From Pseudomonas graminis (lineage in GTDB: Bacteria > Pseudomonadota > Gammaproteobacteria > Pseudomonadales > Pseudomonadaceae), in contig NZ_MTSB01000001.1 of the NCBI RefSeq assembly GCF_002093745.1, positions 186,001-250,000 on the forward strand: a DNA stretch of 64,000 nucleotides, in the 5' to 3' direction. Made by a program: the position numbers and the translations under genes. A model generated the notes under the pieces. The model had not been told where the DNA came from. It saw only the letters and a list, made by a program, of their open reading frames with translations, and did no database searches. Shown here one piece after another: positions 9,404 to 17,928 of the stretch; the stretch's first letter is position 1, and every line of letters begins with the position of its first letter.

Positions 9404-9825
9404 TGAGGCGTTTGCTGATCTGTGTGGTGCTGACAGTGCTGGCCGCGTGTGCCCAACAACCGCCGAAGGACGACAGCCTTTATCAGGACCTCGGTCAGCG
9501 TGCCGGTATCCAGCGGATTGTCGAAGGCATGCTGATGAATGTGGCCAAGGACGACCGCATCGTCGAGCACTTCAAAAAGGTCAATATCGTGCTGCTGCGC
9601 GACAAGCTGGTCGATAAGCTCTGCGTCGAAGCTGGCGGCCCGTGCCGCTACACTGGCGACAGCATGGCGGAGTCCCACAAGGGCCAGCACCTGACGCCCA
9701 GCGACTTCAACGCACTGGTCGAGAACCTGATCGCATCGATGGACGCTGAGAACATCCCGGTTCCCGTGCAAAACCGCCTCATCGCCCGGCTGGCGCCGAT
9801 GCGCGGCGAAGTGATCGGTAAGTAA
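9403..9825 (+). CDS. Lipoprotein group 1 truncated hemoglobin
   Basis: A 140-residue protein with a lipoprotein signal, VLTVLAAC with the lipidated C16, followed by a truncated 2/2 globin. DLGQRAGIQRIVEG matches the A/B helix start and MAESHKGQHL carries the proximal heme histidine, H92. Such globins bind O2 or NO. Most truncated hemoglobins are cytoplasmic; this one should be membrane-anchored in the periplasm. ATG at 9403 overlaps the DUF3034 stop and opens the signal directly. As last gene of the operon it could deliver a gas signal or detoxify NO near the sensor (inference). Confidence 0.85.
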   Translation: MRRLLICVVLTVLAACAQQPPKDDSLYQDLGQRAGIQRIVEGMLMNVAKDDRIVEHFKKVNIVLLRDKLVDKLCVEAGGPCRYTGDSMAESHKGQHLTPSDFNALVENLIASMDAENIPVPVQNRLIARLAPMRGEVIGK

Positions 9826-9870
9826 CGTGACATCAGTGGGGTGCCGGTCGTGACGCGACGCATGCCTCTT

Positions 9871-10950
9871 TCAACTCAGCCGCGTCAGATACCCCGGCAC
9901 CTCCTGCTCCGGCAACACCGATAGCACCTTCAGGCGCTGGAGCATGCGTTGTCGTGCGCGTTGCAGGTGTTCCTTGAGGTTGAGTGCCGCGGCGTCAAAC
10001 GCGCCGTGCAGCAACAGCTCGATGATCAGCCGGTGTTCGGCCAGCATCGCTTCGTCTGCCCCGATGTCCAGCAACCGGTAAAAAATCCGGTTGATGATCA
10101 TCGGGCTCTGCGCCTGACTGATCAGGGTCGAGATCTTGCGGTTCTGCAGGCCTGCCAGGCATTGCTGATGCAGGTCATCCTCGATGCGCTCGATCTCCTC
10201 CAGGCTGCATTGCTCCGCGTTTTGCGCCTGTATGACCCTGGCCAGCATCGCCTCAAGTGTTTCACGGCCCAACTGCGGTGCGGTCAACCGCAAGGCCTCC
10301 GGTTCAAGGCAGGCGCGCAGCTCGTAATCTTCGGTAATCTCCCGAGCCGTCAGCGGTCCGGCCAGCCATTGCGAGTAGGGTTCTTTTTCCACCAGGCCGC
10401 GATCGCGCAAGCGCATCAATGCCTCACGCACCACGGCGCGGCTGACACCGTAATGCTGCGCGGCGCTCTGTTCATCCAGCCGGTAATGACCAAACGCGAT
10501 GCAGGCCGACAATGCCGCGCCGATTTCGTCGTGTATGCGCTCGCCAAGCGGGCGTGTGTCGACCAGTTCCTCACTGCTGTCCAGGCCAAACTGTTTGTGG
10601 CTCAGGCTCAATCGTAACGGTTCCACGTCCTGGCGTTCCGGGTTGACCAGATAACCCCGGCCATCGAAACGGCTGATCAGCGCTTCTTCATGCAGCAGGT
10701 TGAGCGCCTTGCGCACTGGCACTCGACTGGTGCCGAACAGTTCTGCCAGCGGGGCCTCAAGCAGCACCAGTCCCTTGGCGGCCGCGCCCGTGACGATGGC
10801 GTTACGCAACACCTCACGGATCATGGTGTAGCGCGATGCGGTACGCGCGTCCTCTTCTGACATGGGTCTCATACACTTCTGGCGACTGACGGGCGATTCT
10901 CGCACAGAAGCGTCACTGTCACCTTGGGCTACGTTCCGATGCTCGCTCAT
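9871..10950 (-). CDS. GntR/FCD regulator with two winged-helix domains
   Basis: A 359-residue regulator. It has two GntR-type winged helices in one chain: the first (about 45-105) contains LAELFGTSRVPVRKALNLL, the second (about 135-205) contains AAQHYGVSRAVVREALMRL. An all-helical FCD effector domain follows (about 215-330) with DDLHQQCLAG and EHRLIIELL. Normal FadR-type proteins have a single HTH. I chose ATG at 10950 (GGTGG upstream) over GTG at 10974, which lacks a ribosome site. It is divergent from the amidase gene and probably controls that cluster and itself through the palindromes between them; the effector is probably an imide, amide or dicarboxylate (inference). Confidence 0.85.
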   Translation of the reverse strand: MSEHRNVAQGDSDASVRESPVSRQKCMRPMSEEDARTASRYTMIREVLRNAIVTGAAAKGLVLLEAPLAELFGTSRVPVRKALNLLHEEALISRFDGRGYLVNPERQDVEPLRLSLSHKQFGLDSSEELVDTRPLGERIHDEIGAALSACIAFGHYRLDEQSAAQHYGVSRAVVREALMRLRDRGLVEKEPYSQWLAGPLTAREITEDYELRACLEPEALRLTAPQLGRETLEAMLARVIQAQNAEQCSLEEIERIEDDLHQQCLAGLQNRKISTLISQAQSPMIINRIFYRLLDIGADEAMLAEHRLIIELLLHGAFDAAALNLKEHLQRARQRMLQRLKVLSVLPEQEVPGYLTRLS

Positions 10951-10977
10951 GGGGCCACCGTTACTTTTTTGCACTGA

Positions 10978-11003
10978 AATGTACCTTTTGTAAAAGATAC
11001 ATT
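10978..11003. promoter_or_regulatory. Imperfect inverted repeat before gntR (candidate operator)
   Basis: AATGTA and TACATT arms lie 14 bases apart, enclosing inner TTTT/AAAA arms. The half-site ATGTAC is shared with the perfect palindrome on the amidase side, and the GT...AC form is normal for FadR-like GntR regulators. It lies just upstream of gntR and fits autoregulation. Confidence 0.55.
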
Positions 11004-11141
11004 ATTTCTTTATGACGTATTGAATTGCTCGCAGATCGCCAGATGAGGGAAGCAACGATGTGTTACGAGGCGTTCTAGTACGCATGTTCCAGCTTGATCA
11101 TGAAGAACGGTTGACTGGAAAACCTTACAGTGCCAGCAGAT

Positions 11142-11158
11142 TGGCATGAAATCTGCCT
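11142..11158 (+). promoter_or_regulatory. Possible sigma-54 promoter before the amidase gene
   Basis: TGGCATGAAATCTGCCT has GG at 11143-11144 and GC at 11155-11156 separated by exactly 10 bases, with TGGCA at -24 and CTGC at -12. It ends about 50 bases before the amidase start and touches the operator palindrome. A nitrogen-regulated promoter would suit an amide-degrading operon. The sequence match is incomplete. Confidence 0.35.
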
Positions 11159-11160
11159 CT

Positions 11161-11178
11161 ATAAAATGTACATTTTAT
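11161..11178. promoter_or_regulatory. Perfect 18-bp palindrome, candidate GntR operator
   Basis: ATAAAATGTACATTTTAT is perfectly symmetrical; a second half-site, AGTACATTTA, follows at 11184-11193. It shares ATGTAC with the repeat on the gntR side and ends 30 bases before the amidase ATG, a position suited to repression. Confidence 0.65.
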
Positions 11179-11207
11179 TAATAAGTACATTTATAGGGTG
11201 CGTCTTC

Positions 11208-12584
11208 ATGATTGATATCAGGAGTTCCAGCGTTCGCCAGGACGCCTGTGCAATGGCAGAGGATTTCGCCCAAGGTCGCAGTGACCCGTTGCAGGTCCTG
11301 GACAAGGCCCTGCAGCAGGCATCGCAGATCGACAACGTGTTTATTTCCCTGAGTGTCGAGCGTGCCCGTCGGGAAGCCGAAGCCTCTGCCGCCCGCTGGA
11401 AGCAGGGGCAACCATTGAGCCCGTTCGACGGCGTACCGATTGCCTGGAAAGACCTCTTTGATGTGGCCGGCTGCATCACAACCGCAGGCGCCGCGGTACG
11501 CAAGAGCCTGTCGCCTGCCTTGCTGGACGCCCCGAGCGTCGGCCTGCTGGCACGGTCCGGCATGATCAGTCTGGGCAAGACCAACCTCAGCGAATTCGCC
11601 TATTCCGGGCTGGGCCTGAATCCGCATTTCGGCACGCCGGTCAACCCGATGAGCGACAGCTCGCCACGCGTCCCTGGCGGTTCGTCCTCCGGTTCTGCGG
11701 TGGCAGTGGCTGCCGGGATCGTGCCGATTGCGATGGGCACCGACACCGCCGGTTCAATCCGTGTTCCTGCCGCCTTCAATGGCCTGGTCGGGTTTCGCAG
11801 CACCAGCCGCCGTTATAGCCGCGACGGCGTGTTTCCGCTGGCGCTGACCCTGGACAGCATCGGTCCGCTGACCCGCAGCGTACGGGATGCGCTGGTGATC
11901 GATGATCTGCTTTGCGCGCGCAGCACACCGTCTTCATTGATACCGCGCAGTCTGGCCAGCCAGCGTTTTCTGATCGACAAAGCCGTGCTGGAGGATGAGC
12001 GCGTCGAGCCTGCGGTGCGTGACAACCTGCTGCGTGCTATCGGCATCCTGCATGACAGCGGCGCGCTGATCGAGGTGCGTCCCTGCCAGGCCTTTCAGGC
12101 CACCTTGCAACTGATTCGGCAGCAAGGCTGGCTGGGCGCTGCAGAAGCCTTCGCGCTGCATCAAACGTTGCTGGACAGCGACGCCGCAAACCAGCTTGAC
12201 CCCAGGGTTCGCAAGCGTCTGGAGGCTGCTCGGCACATGCCGGCCAGCCTGCTGGTCAATTTGTACGGCGCGCGCGAGCAATTGCAGGAGCAATTGGCCG
12301 CCGAACTCGATGGCGCACTGTTGCTCACCCCAAGCGTCGCCCATGTCGCACCGCCACTGGCGCCCTTGTTGGCCGACGACGAGCTGTTCGTTCAAACCAA
12401 CCTGGCCACGCTGCGCCTGACGATGCCGGGCAGCCTGCTGAACATGCCGGGCGTATCGCTGCCCAGCGGAGTCGATGCAGCGGGCTTGCCTACCGGACTA
12501 CTGGTCAGCGCTCCCGCCGGGGAAGACGCCCGCCTGCTGCGCGCCGCGCTGGCGGTCGAGTCGCTGCTGTTTGAGGCCGCTTGA
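11208..12584 (+). CDS. Amidase signature family hydrolase (candidate half-amidase)
   Basis: 458 residues of the amidase signature family. K81 in [12 protein letters not shown], the Gly/Ser loop GGSSSGS at 157-163 and the nucleophile S183 in [11 protein letters not shown] form the Ser-cisSer-Lys triad. It hydrolyses a carboxamide to acid and ammonia in the cytoplasm. ATG at 11208 follows AGGGTGCGTC; the 26 codons open upstream run through the operator and are not used. The next gene resembles cyclic imide hydrolase, whose half-amide product would be a natural substrate (inference). Aspartyl/glutamyl-tRNA amidotransferase is excluded because no gatB/C neighbours are present. Confidence 0.8.
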   Translation: MIDIRSSSVRQDACAMAEDFAQGRSDPLQVLDKALQQASQIDNVFISLSVERARREAEASAARWKQGQPLSPFDGVPIAWKDLFDVAGCITTAGAAVRKSLSPALLDAPSVGLLARSGMISLGKTNLSEFAYSGLGLNPHFGTPVNPMSDSSPRVPGGSSSGSAVAVAAGIVPIAMGTDTAGSIRVPAAFNGLVGFRSTSRRYSRDGVFPLALTLDSIGPLTRSVRDALVIDDLLCARSTPSSLIPRSLASQRFLIDKAVLEDERVEPAVRDNLLRAIGILHDSGALIEVRPCQAFQATLQLIRQQGWLGAAEAFALHQTLLDSDAANQLDPRVRKRLEAARHMPASLLVNLYGAREQLQEQLAAELDGALLLTPSVAHVAPPLAPLLADDELFVQTNLATLRLTMPGSLLNMPGVSLPSGVDAAGLPTGLLVSAPAGEDARLLRAALAVESLLFEAA

Positions 12585-12667
12585 GTCAACACACATGTGA
12601 ACCCTTACCAACCGGCACGCGCGCAGACCCTTGCGGTGCCGATCTGATAACCAGCGGGAGAACCAAG

Positions 12668-13549
12668 ATGGCCAAAGAAATTCTGTGTGCGTTTGGTGTG
12701 GATGTCGATGCAGTCGCAGGCTGGCTCGGCTCGTACGGCGGTGAAGATTCGCCGGACGATATTTCGCGCGGGCTGTTCGCCGGTGAGGTCGGGGCGCCAC
12801 GTCTGCTCAAGCTGTTCGAGCGTTATGGCCTGCGCACCACCTGGTTCATTCCGGGGCATTCGATGGAGACCTTTCCCGAGCAGATGAAAGCGGTGGCAGA
12901 CGCCGGTCATGAAATCGGCGTGCATGGCTACAGCCATGAAAACCCGATTGCCATGACCCCGGAGCAGGAAGAGATCGTTCTCGACAAGTCCATCGATCTG
13001 ATCACCCAAATGACCGGCAAGCGCCCGACCGGTTACGTCGCGCCCTGGTGGGAGTTCAGCAACGTCACCAACGAGCTGTTGCTCAAGAAAGGCATCAAGT
13101 ACGACCACAGCCTGATGCACAACGACTTTCACCCGTATTACGTTCGCGTCGGCGACAAGTGGACCAAGATCGACTACAGCCAGCACCCTGACACCTGGAT
13201 GAAGCCGTTGGTGCGCGGTGAAGAAACCGACCTGGTGGAGATCCCGGCCAACTGGTACCTCGATGACCTGCCGCCGATGATGTTCATCAAGAAAGCGCCC
13301 AACAGCCACGGTTTCGTCAACCCCCGGCACCTGGAAGAAATGTGGCGCGACCAGTTCGACTGGGTGTATCGCGAACACGAACACGCCGTTTTCACCATGA
13401 CCATTCACCCGGACGTGTCTGGTCGCCCGCAAGTGCTGCTGATGCTGGAGCGCTTGATCGAGCACATTCAAAGCCATGCTGGCGTCAAGTTCGTCACGTT
13501 CGACGAGATTGCCGACGACTTCGTGCGTCGCAATCCCCGTACCCGCTGA
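12668..13549 (+). CDS. Imidase (cyclic imide hydrolase)/PgdA-like polysaccharide deacetylase fold
   Basis: 293 residues of the NodB deacetylase fold. The metal triad is D14, H86 and H90 (GVDVDA and VHGYSHENP), the same positions as I recall for Helicobacter pylori HpPgdA, and long stretches ([31 protein letters not shown]) look nearly identical to it. The length also equals that of the characterised Pseudomonas putida YZ-26 imidase, which opens cyclic imides to half-amides with zinc. The absence of a signal peptide and the neighbouring amidase favour imidase over a cell-wall enzyme. ATG at 12668 has GGGAGAACCAAG upstream. Confidence 0.65.
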   Translation: MAKEILCAFGVDVDAVAGWLGSYGGEDSPDDISRGLFAGEVGAPRLLKLFERYGLRTTWFIPGHSMETFPEQMKAVADAGHEIGVHGYSHENPIAMTPEQEEIVLDKSIDLITQMTGKRPTGYVAPWWEFSNVTNELLLKKGIKYDHSLMHNDFHPYYVRVGDKWTKIDYSQHPDTWMKPLVRGEETDLVEIPANWYLDDLPPMMFIKKAPNSHGFVNPRHLEEMWRDQFDWVYREHEHAVFTMTIHPDVSGRPQVLLMLERLIEHIQSHAGVKFVTFDEIADDFVRRNPRTR

Positions 13550-13576
13550 TTCATTGCCCTGTCCGAGGCGTCACTC

Positions 13577-14917
13577 ATGTCCATATACAATAAGCTCGAC
13601 CTGACCGGCTGGAAACCTGAGCAACTGACTCCGGACCAAGTACGGTTCGCCACATGGATTGCGTTTTTCGCGTGGGTGTTTGCGGTATACGACTTCATTC
13701 TGTTTGGCACGCTGTTACCGGAAATCGGTCGGCATTTCAGCTGGAGTGAGGTCGAACAGGCCGAAATCGCGACCTGGGTCGCGGTCGGCACGGCGGTGGT
13801 GGCACTGGCCATCGGTCCGCTGGTAGATCGCCTGGGACGGCGCGTGGGTATCATTTTCACCGTGAGCGGTTCGGCGATCTGTTCGGCGCTCACGGCCATT
13901 GGCGGGTCGTGGGGCAAGTCGCCGCTGATCCTGATTCGCTCACTGGGCGGTTTGGGGTACGCCGAAGAGACGGTCAACGCGACCTACCTGAGCGAAATCT
14001 ACGCGGCGTCTGATGACCCGCGACTGGCCAAGCGCCGTGGCTTCATTTACAGCCTGGTGCAGGGCGGCTGGCCGGTCGGCGCGTTGATCGCGGCCGGTCT
14101 GACGGCGGTGTTGTTGCCGATCATCGGCTGGCAGGGCTGCTTCGTGTTTGCGGCCATCCCGGCGATTATCATCGCGATCATGGCGCGCAAGCTCAAGGAA
14201 AGCCCGCAGTTCCAGATTCACCAACGCATCACGCAACTGCGCAAGAAAGGTGACGTGAGCCAGGCGCAGGCCGTGGCGCAAACGTACGGTGTCGATTACG
14301 ACGAGCACAGCAAAGCGGGGATCGGTGCGGCCTTCCGGGGTTCTTCGCGGCGTGCCACGCTGGTGATCGGTGCTGCAATCCTGCTCAACTGGGCGGCGAT
14401 TCAGGTGTTCAGCGTACTGGGCACGACAGTCATCGTCAGCGTTCACCACATCTCGTTTGAAAACTCGCTGATCATTCTGGTGCTCTCCAACCTGGTGGGC
14501 TACTGCGGTTACCTGTGCCACGGCTGGATGGGCGACCGGATCGGTCGTCGCAATGTCATCGGCCTTGGCTGGATGCTGGGCGGTCTGGCTTTTGCCGGCA
14601 TGCTCTACGGGCCGAGCAATATGGCCATGGTGGTCGGGCTTTACAGCCTGGGGCTGTTCTTCCTGATCGGGCCTTACTCGGCGGCGCTGTTCTTCATCAG
14701 CGAAAGCTTTCCGACCAGTATTCGTGCCACCGGTGGCGCAATCACTCACGCGATGGGGCCGCTCGGCGCTGTCGTTGCAGGCTTTGGTGCCACCTCGGTA
14801 CTCAGTGCAGGCGGCGACTGGCAGACCTCGGCGTTGTACTTCGGCGCGGTGCCTTGCTTTCTGTCGGGCGCGTTGATGTTCGCCGCGAAACATGTGCGAC
14901 CTGAAACCGTTAAATAA
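13577..14917 (+). CDS. MFS transporter (metabolite:H+ symporter type)
   Basis: 446 residues with about 12 membrane helices. The family A-loop after helix 2 is [12 protein letters not shown], and a second copy after helix 8 is [13 protein letters not shown] soluble loop around 205-250 separates the halves. It resembles organic acid:proton symporters of the major facilitator superfamily. Placed 27 bases after the imidase gene, it probably brings in the imide, amide or dicarboxylate substrate of the cluster (inference). Confidence 0.85.
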   Translation: MSIYNKLDLTGWKPEQLTPDQVRFATWIAFFAWVFAVYDFILFGTLLPEIGRHFSWSEVEQAEIATWVAVGTAVVALAIGPLVDRLGRRVGIIFTVSGSAICSALTAIGGSWGKSPLILIRSLGGLGYAEETVNATYLSEIYAASDDPRLAKRRGFIYSLVQGGWPVGALIAAGLTAVLLPIIGWQGCFVFAAIPAIIIAIMARKLKESPQFQIHQRITQLRKKGDVSQAQAVAQTYGVDYDEHSKAGIGAAFRGSSRRATLVIGAAILLNWAAIQVFSVLGTTVIVSVHHISFENSLIILVLSNLVGYCGYLCHGWMGDRIGRRNVIGLGWMLGGLAFAGMLYGPSNMAMVVGLYSLGLFFLIGPYSAALFFISESFPTSIRATGGAITHAMGPLGAVVAGFGATSVLSAGGDWQTSALYFGAVPCFLSGALMFAAKHVRPETVK

Positions 14918-14927
14918 GGAGCAGCTC

Positions 14928-15689
14928 ATGAGTCGTAAAGTAGCAGTGGTCACCGGTGCCGCCAGCGGCATCGGACAGGCGCTGGCAGTGGCCTTCGCTC
15001 GCCGGGGTGTTGCGGTGGCAGGCGGGTATTATCCGGCTGACCCGCATGACCCGGAGCAAACCCGTCGGCTGGTGGAAGAGGCGGGCGGCGAATGCCTGAT
15101 GCTGCCGCTGGACGTGACCTTCACCGAGTCAGTCGACGACCTGGCCGCCCAAGCGGTCAAGACGTTTGGTCGCATCGACTACGCAGTGGCCAATGCCGGA
15201 TTGCTGCGTCGCGCGCCATTGCTGGAAATGACCGACGAGCGCTGGAACGAGATGCTCGATGTGGACCTGACCGGTGTGATGCGCACGTTCCGCGCCGCAG
15301 TCAGGCACATGGGCGAGGGCGGTGCGCTGGTGGCGATTTCCTCGATTGCCGGAGGTGTTTATGGCTGGCAGGACCATTCCCATTACGCAGCGGCCAAAGC
15401 GGGCGTACCGGGGTTGTGTCGCTCGCTGGCCGTGGAGTTGGCGCCAAAAGGTATTCGCTGCAACGCCGTCATTCCTGGTCTGATCGAGACGCCGCAATCG
15501 CTGGACAGCCAAAACTCGCTGGGGCCGGAAGGGCTGGCGCAGGCTGCCAAGGCTATCCCGTTGGGGCGCGTCGGCCGAGCGGATGAGGTCGCGGCGCTGG
15601 TGCGGTTTCTGTGCAGTGACGAAGCCAGTTACCTCACCGGGCAAAGCATCGTGATCGACGGCGGCCTGACCGTGCGCTGGCCGGGATAA
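14928..15689 (+). CDS. Short-chain dehydrogenase/reductase (FabG-like)
   Basis: 253 residues with the classical SDR pattern: nucleotide loop TGAASGIG near residue 10, NAGLL near 88, catalytic serine in VAISSIAGG, and YAAAKAG with the Tyr/Lys pair. It ends in [18 protein letters not shown], normal for the family. It should oxidise or reduce a hydroxyl or ketone with NAD(P). ATG at 14928 has AAGGAGCAG just upstream and lies 10 bases after the MFS stop. Substrate unknown; context suggests an acid from imide or amide breakdown. Confidence 0.88.
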   Translation: MSRKVAVVTGAASGIGQALAVAFARRGVAVAGGYYPADPHDPEQTRRLVEEAGGECLMLPLDVTFTESVDDLAAQAVKTFGRIDYAVANAGLLRRAPLLEMTDERWNEMLDVDLTGVMRTFRAAVRHMGEGGALVAISSIAGGVYGWQDHSHYAAAKAGVPGLCRSLAVELAPKGIRCNAVIPGLIETPQSLDSQNSLGPEGLAQAAKAIPLGRVGRADEVAALVRFLCSDEASYLTGQSIVIDGGLTVRWPG

Positions 15690-15740
15690 ACCGAATCAGT
15701 TCCGTGCAGGCCACAACACTGTGGATGCAACCGGGGCGGC

Positions 15741-15822
15741 GATCCGCCTTGCTCGCGAAGAGGTCGGCACAGACACCGAAAACAGTGTGTCTCTGACTGA
15801 GCGTTCGCGAGCAATACGGATC
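15741..15822. repeat. Long inverted repeat (REP-like) between the two SDR genes
   Basis: Arms of about 20 bases, GATCCGCCTTGCTCGCGAAG at 15741-15760 and its near complement at 15803-15822, enclose a small hairpin CAGACAC...GTGTCTC. TTGCTCGCGAA is the core word of Pseudomonas REP elements. There is no T-tract. It may stabilise or separate the upstream and downstream parts of the operon message. Confidence 0.55.
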
Positions 15823-15852
15823 GATCCCCCACCCAATCAAGGAACCCGACCC

Positions 15853-16602
15853 ATGCAACAACTCAAACAAAAGCGGGCAGTGATCACCGGGGCAGGCAGC
15901 GGCATTGGTGCTGCCATCGCCCGCGCCTACGCGGTTGAAGGCGCGCATCTGGTGCTGGGTGATCGTGATCCGGTCAACCTGGCCAAGGTGGCCGAAGAGT
16001 GCCGTCAGCTCGGCGCGCAGGTGCATGAATGCGTGGCCGACGTCGGCAGCCTTGAGGGCGCGCAGGCCAGCGTGGATACCTGCGTCGAGCATTACGGCGG
16101 GATCGACATTCTGGTCAATAATGCCGGCATGCTCACCCAGGCACGCTGTGTCGACCTGACCTTCGAGATGTGGAACGACATGTTGCGCGTCGACCTGACC
16201 AGCGTGTTCGTGGCCAGTCAGCGGGCGTTACCGCACATGATTGCGCAGCGCTGGGGCCGCATCATCAACGTCGCGTCGCAACTGGGCATCAAAGGGGGCG
16301 CCGAGCTCACTCATTACGCTGCTGCGAAAGCCGGAGTGATCGGTTTCACCAAATCCCTGGCGCTGGAAGTCGCCAAAGACAACGTGCTGGTCAACGCCAT
16401 CGCGCCCGGTCCTGTTGATACGCCGCTGGTGGAGGGGATCAGCAGCGCGTGGAAAGTGGCCAAGGCCGCCGAGCTGCCGCTGGGTCGTTTCGGCCGGGCC
16501 GAAGAGGTTGCGCCGGTCGCTGTACTGCTGGCCAGCGAGCCAGGTGGCAACCTGTTTGTCGGCCAGACACTCGGCCCCAACTCCGGCGATGTGATGCCAT
16601 GA
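15853..16602 (+). CDS. Short-chain dehydrogenase/reductase (FabG-like), second copy
   Basis: 249 residues with TGAGSGIG (Rossmann loop), NNAGML, catalytic serine in INVASQLG and [11 protein letters not shown]. It is distinct from the SDR upstream, so this is not a recent duplication. ATG at 15853 follows AAGGAACCCGACCC. It is separated from the first SDR gene by 163 bases holding an inverted repeat, but stays in the same orientation. Substrate unknown; probably the same route as its neighbour. Confidence 0.85.
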   Translation: MQQLKQKRAVITGAGSGIGAAIARAYAVEGAHLVLGDRDPVNLAKVAEECRQLGAQVHECVADVGSLEGAQASVDTCVEHYGGIDILVNNAGMLTQARCVDLTFEMWNDMLRVDLTSVFVASQRALPHMIAQRWGRIINVASQLGIKGGAELTHYAAAKAGVIGFTKSLALEVAKDNVLVNAIAPGPVDTPLVEGISSAWKVAKAAELPLGRFGRAEEVAPVAVLLASEPGGNLFVGQTLGPNSGDVMP

Positions 16603-16624
16603 ATACGCTGCGGGAGAACAGCTG

Positions 16625-16924
16625 ATGTGCGGACTGTGCGGCCTGTTGGGCGAAGATGTTCACTGGAGCGATCCACTCGCGAGCGAGCTGCCCCGGCGGC
16701 GTGAGCGTTTGCGGCGGATTGCGGCGATCAACAAGGTCGTTGCACCGTTTCGCCTCAAGGTCGAAGATTTTCAGGGCGTGTCCTACCTGCTGCTCGGTGC
16801 CACCGGCAAGCAGGAGCTGGCGACCGGTCTAGAGCAACTGTGGCAGAAAGCCGAAGGGCTGATCGGTCGTCCCCTCGATCCGCTGGATGCCGCACTGCTC
16901 GACCATTTGCAGAGGTCATCATGA
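16625..16924 (+). CDS. Unknown 99-residue protein with N-terminal MCGLCG
   Basis: I do not recognise a named family. The N-terminus MCGLCGLLGED recalls the class II glutamine amidotransferase start (MCGI.G, where Cys2 becomes the nucleophile after Met removal), but the protein is far too short for that domain. CxxC could instead bind a metal. The rest is charged and helical (RRRERLRRIAAINKVVAPF) with LLLGATGKQELATGLEQLW. ATG at 16625 has GGGAGAACAG upstream. Its stop overlaps the CobW start by 4 bases, so it is coupled to a metallochaperone-type GTPase. A metal-handling partner is a guess. Confidence 0.7.
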   Translation: MCGLCGLLGEDVHWSDPLASELPRRRERLRRIAAINKVVAPFRLKVEDFQGVSYLLLGATGKQELATGLEQLWQKAEGLIGRPLDPLDAALLDHLQRSS

Positions 16925-17928
16925 GCATTGCCCTCAACGTGATTACCGGCTTTCTCGGCAGTGGCAAGACCACATTGCTCAAGCGTCTGCTGGCCGACGA
17001 GGACATGGGTGACACCGCGCTGCTGATCAACGAATTCGGCGATGTCGGCATCGATCATCTGCTGGTCGAAGAGGTCGCGCCAGACACCGTGCTGCTGCCC
17101 AGCGGCTGTGTGTGCTGCACGGTCCGGGGTGAACTGAAAGACGCGTTGCTCAGTTTGCTGGATCGCCGCAATCGTGGAGAGATTCCGGCCTTCCGGCGGG
17201 TGATTCTGGAAACCACTGGCTTGGCCGATCCGGCCCCTATTCTCACCACCCTGAGCAACGATCCGCAATTGCGCGGGCGCTTTCACATCGGTCTGATCGT
17301 GACGCTGGTGGACGCCTGCCATGCCGTGTTGCAAGAGCGTCTGCACCCGGAGTGGCTGGCTCAGGTCGCGGCGGCGGACAGGCTGCTGCTGAGCAAGACC
17401 GATCTGGTGGACGAGCTTGCGCTCGACGCGCTGCGCCTGCACCTGAATGCACTGAATTTTTCTGCGCCGCTGCTGGACACGGCGCAGATCCACAGCGGTG
17501 ATCAATTGCTGCTCGGGGAGGGCGTTCGCAGCGCCGAACCTGCGGTCGAAGTGACGCGCTGGCAGCTGCACCGCGTCGAGTCGACGTCAGCCCGCCACGG
17601 TGATGCACAAGTCTGCTGCCTGACCTTCGACCGTCCGCTTGACTGGGTCGGTTTCGGGGTGTGGTTGTCGATGCTGTTAAGATGCCACGGCGAACGAATC
17701 CTCCGCGTTAAAGGACTGCTCAACGTGAACGACAACCAGGCTCCCATCGTGATTCATGGCGTGCAGCATTGCCTGCACGCGCCGGTGCATCTTGCCGCCT
17801 GGCCAGGCGATGACCGCACGTCACGTCTGGTGTTCATCCTGCGCGGGCTGGACCCGGAATTGCTGCGTCGCTCGTTCGAGGTCTTTTCCGGAAGCTTCGC
17901 GCCGGCGCTTAACGAGTCTGCGGCATGA
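16921..17928 (+). CDS. CobW/COG0523 family GTPase (putative metallochaperone)
   Basis: 335 residues. Walker A GFLGSGKTT at 11-18, switch motif NEFGDVG, the metal-binding CVCC at 63-66, ETTGLADP (Walker B region) and SKTDLV (base recognition) are all present, followed by the C-terminal CobW domain. COG0523 proteins deliver metals such as zinc, cobalt or iron to target enzymes with GTP hydrolysis. No cobalamin genes are nearby, while the cluster includes a probable zinc imidase, so metal delivery to that enzyme is plausible. Start overlaps the MCGLCG gene and stop overlaps the binding-protein gene, each by 4 bases. Confidence 0.88.
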   Translation: MSIALNVITGFLGSGKTTLLKRLLADEDMGDTALLINEFGDVGIDHLLVEEVAPDTVLLPSGCVCCTVRGELKDALLSLLDRRNRGEIPAFRRVILETTGLADPAPILTTLSNDPQLRGRFHIGLIVTLVDACHAVLQERLHPEWLAQVAAADRLLLSKTDLVDELALDALRLHLNALNFSAPLLDTAQIHSGDQLLLGEGVRSAEPAVEVTRWQLHRVESTSARHGDAQVCCLTFDRPLDWVGFGVWLSMLLRCHGERILRVKGLLNVNDNQAPIVIHGVQHCLHAPVHLAAWPGDDRTSRLVFILRGLDPELLRRSFEVFSGSFAPALNESAA

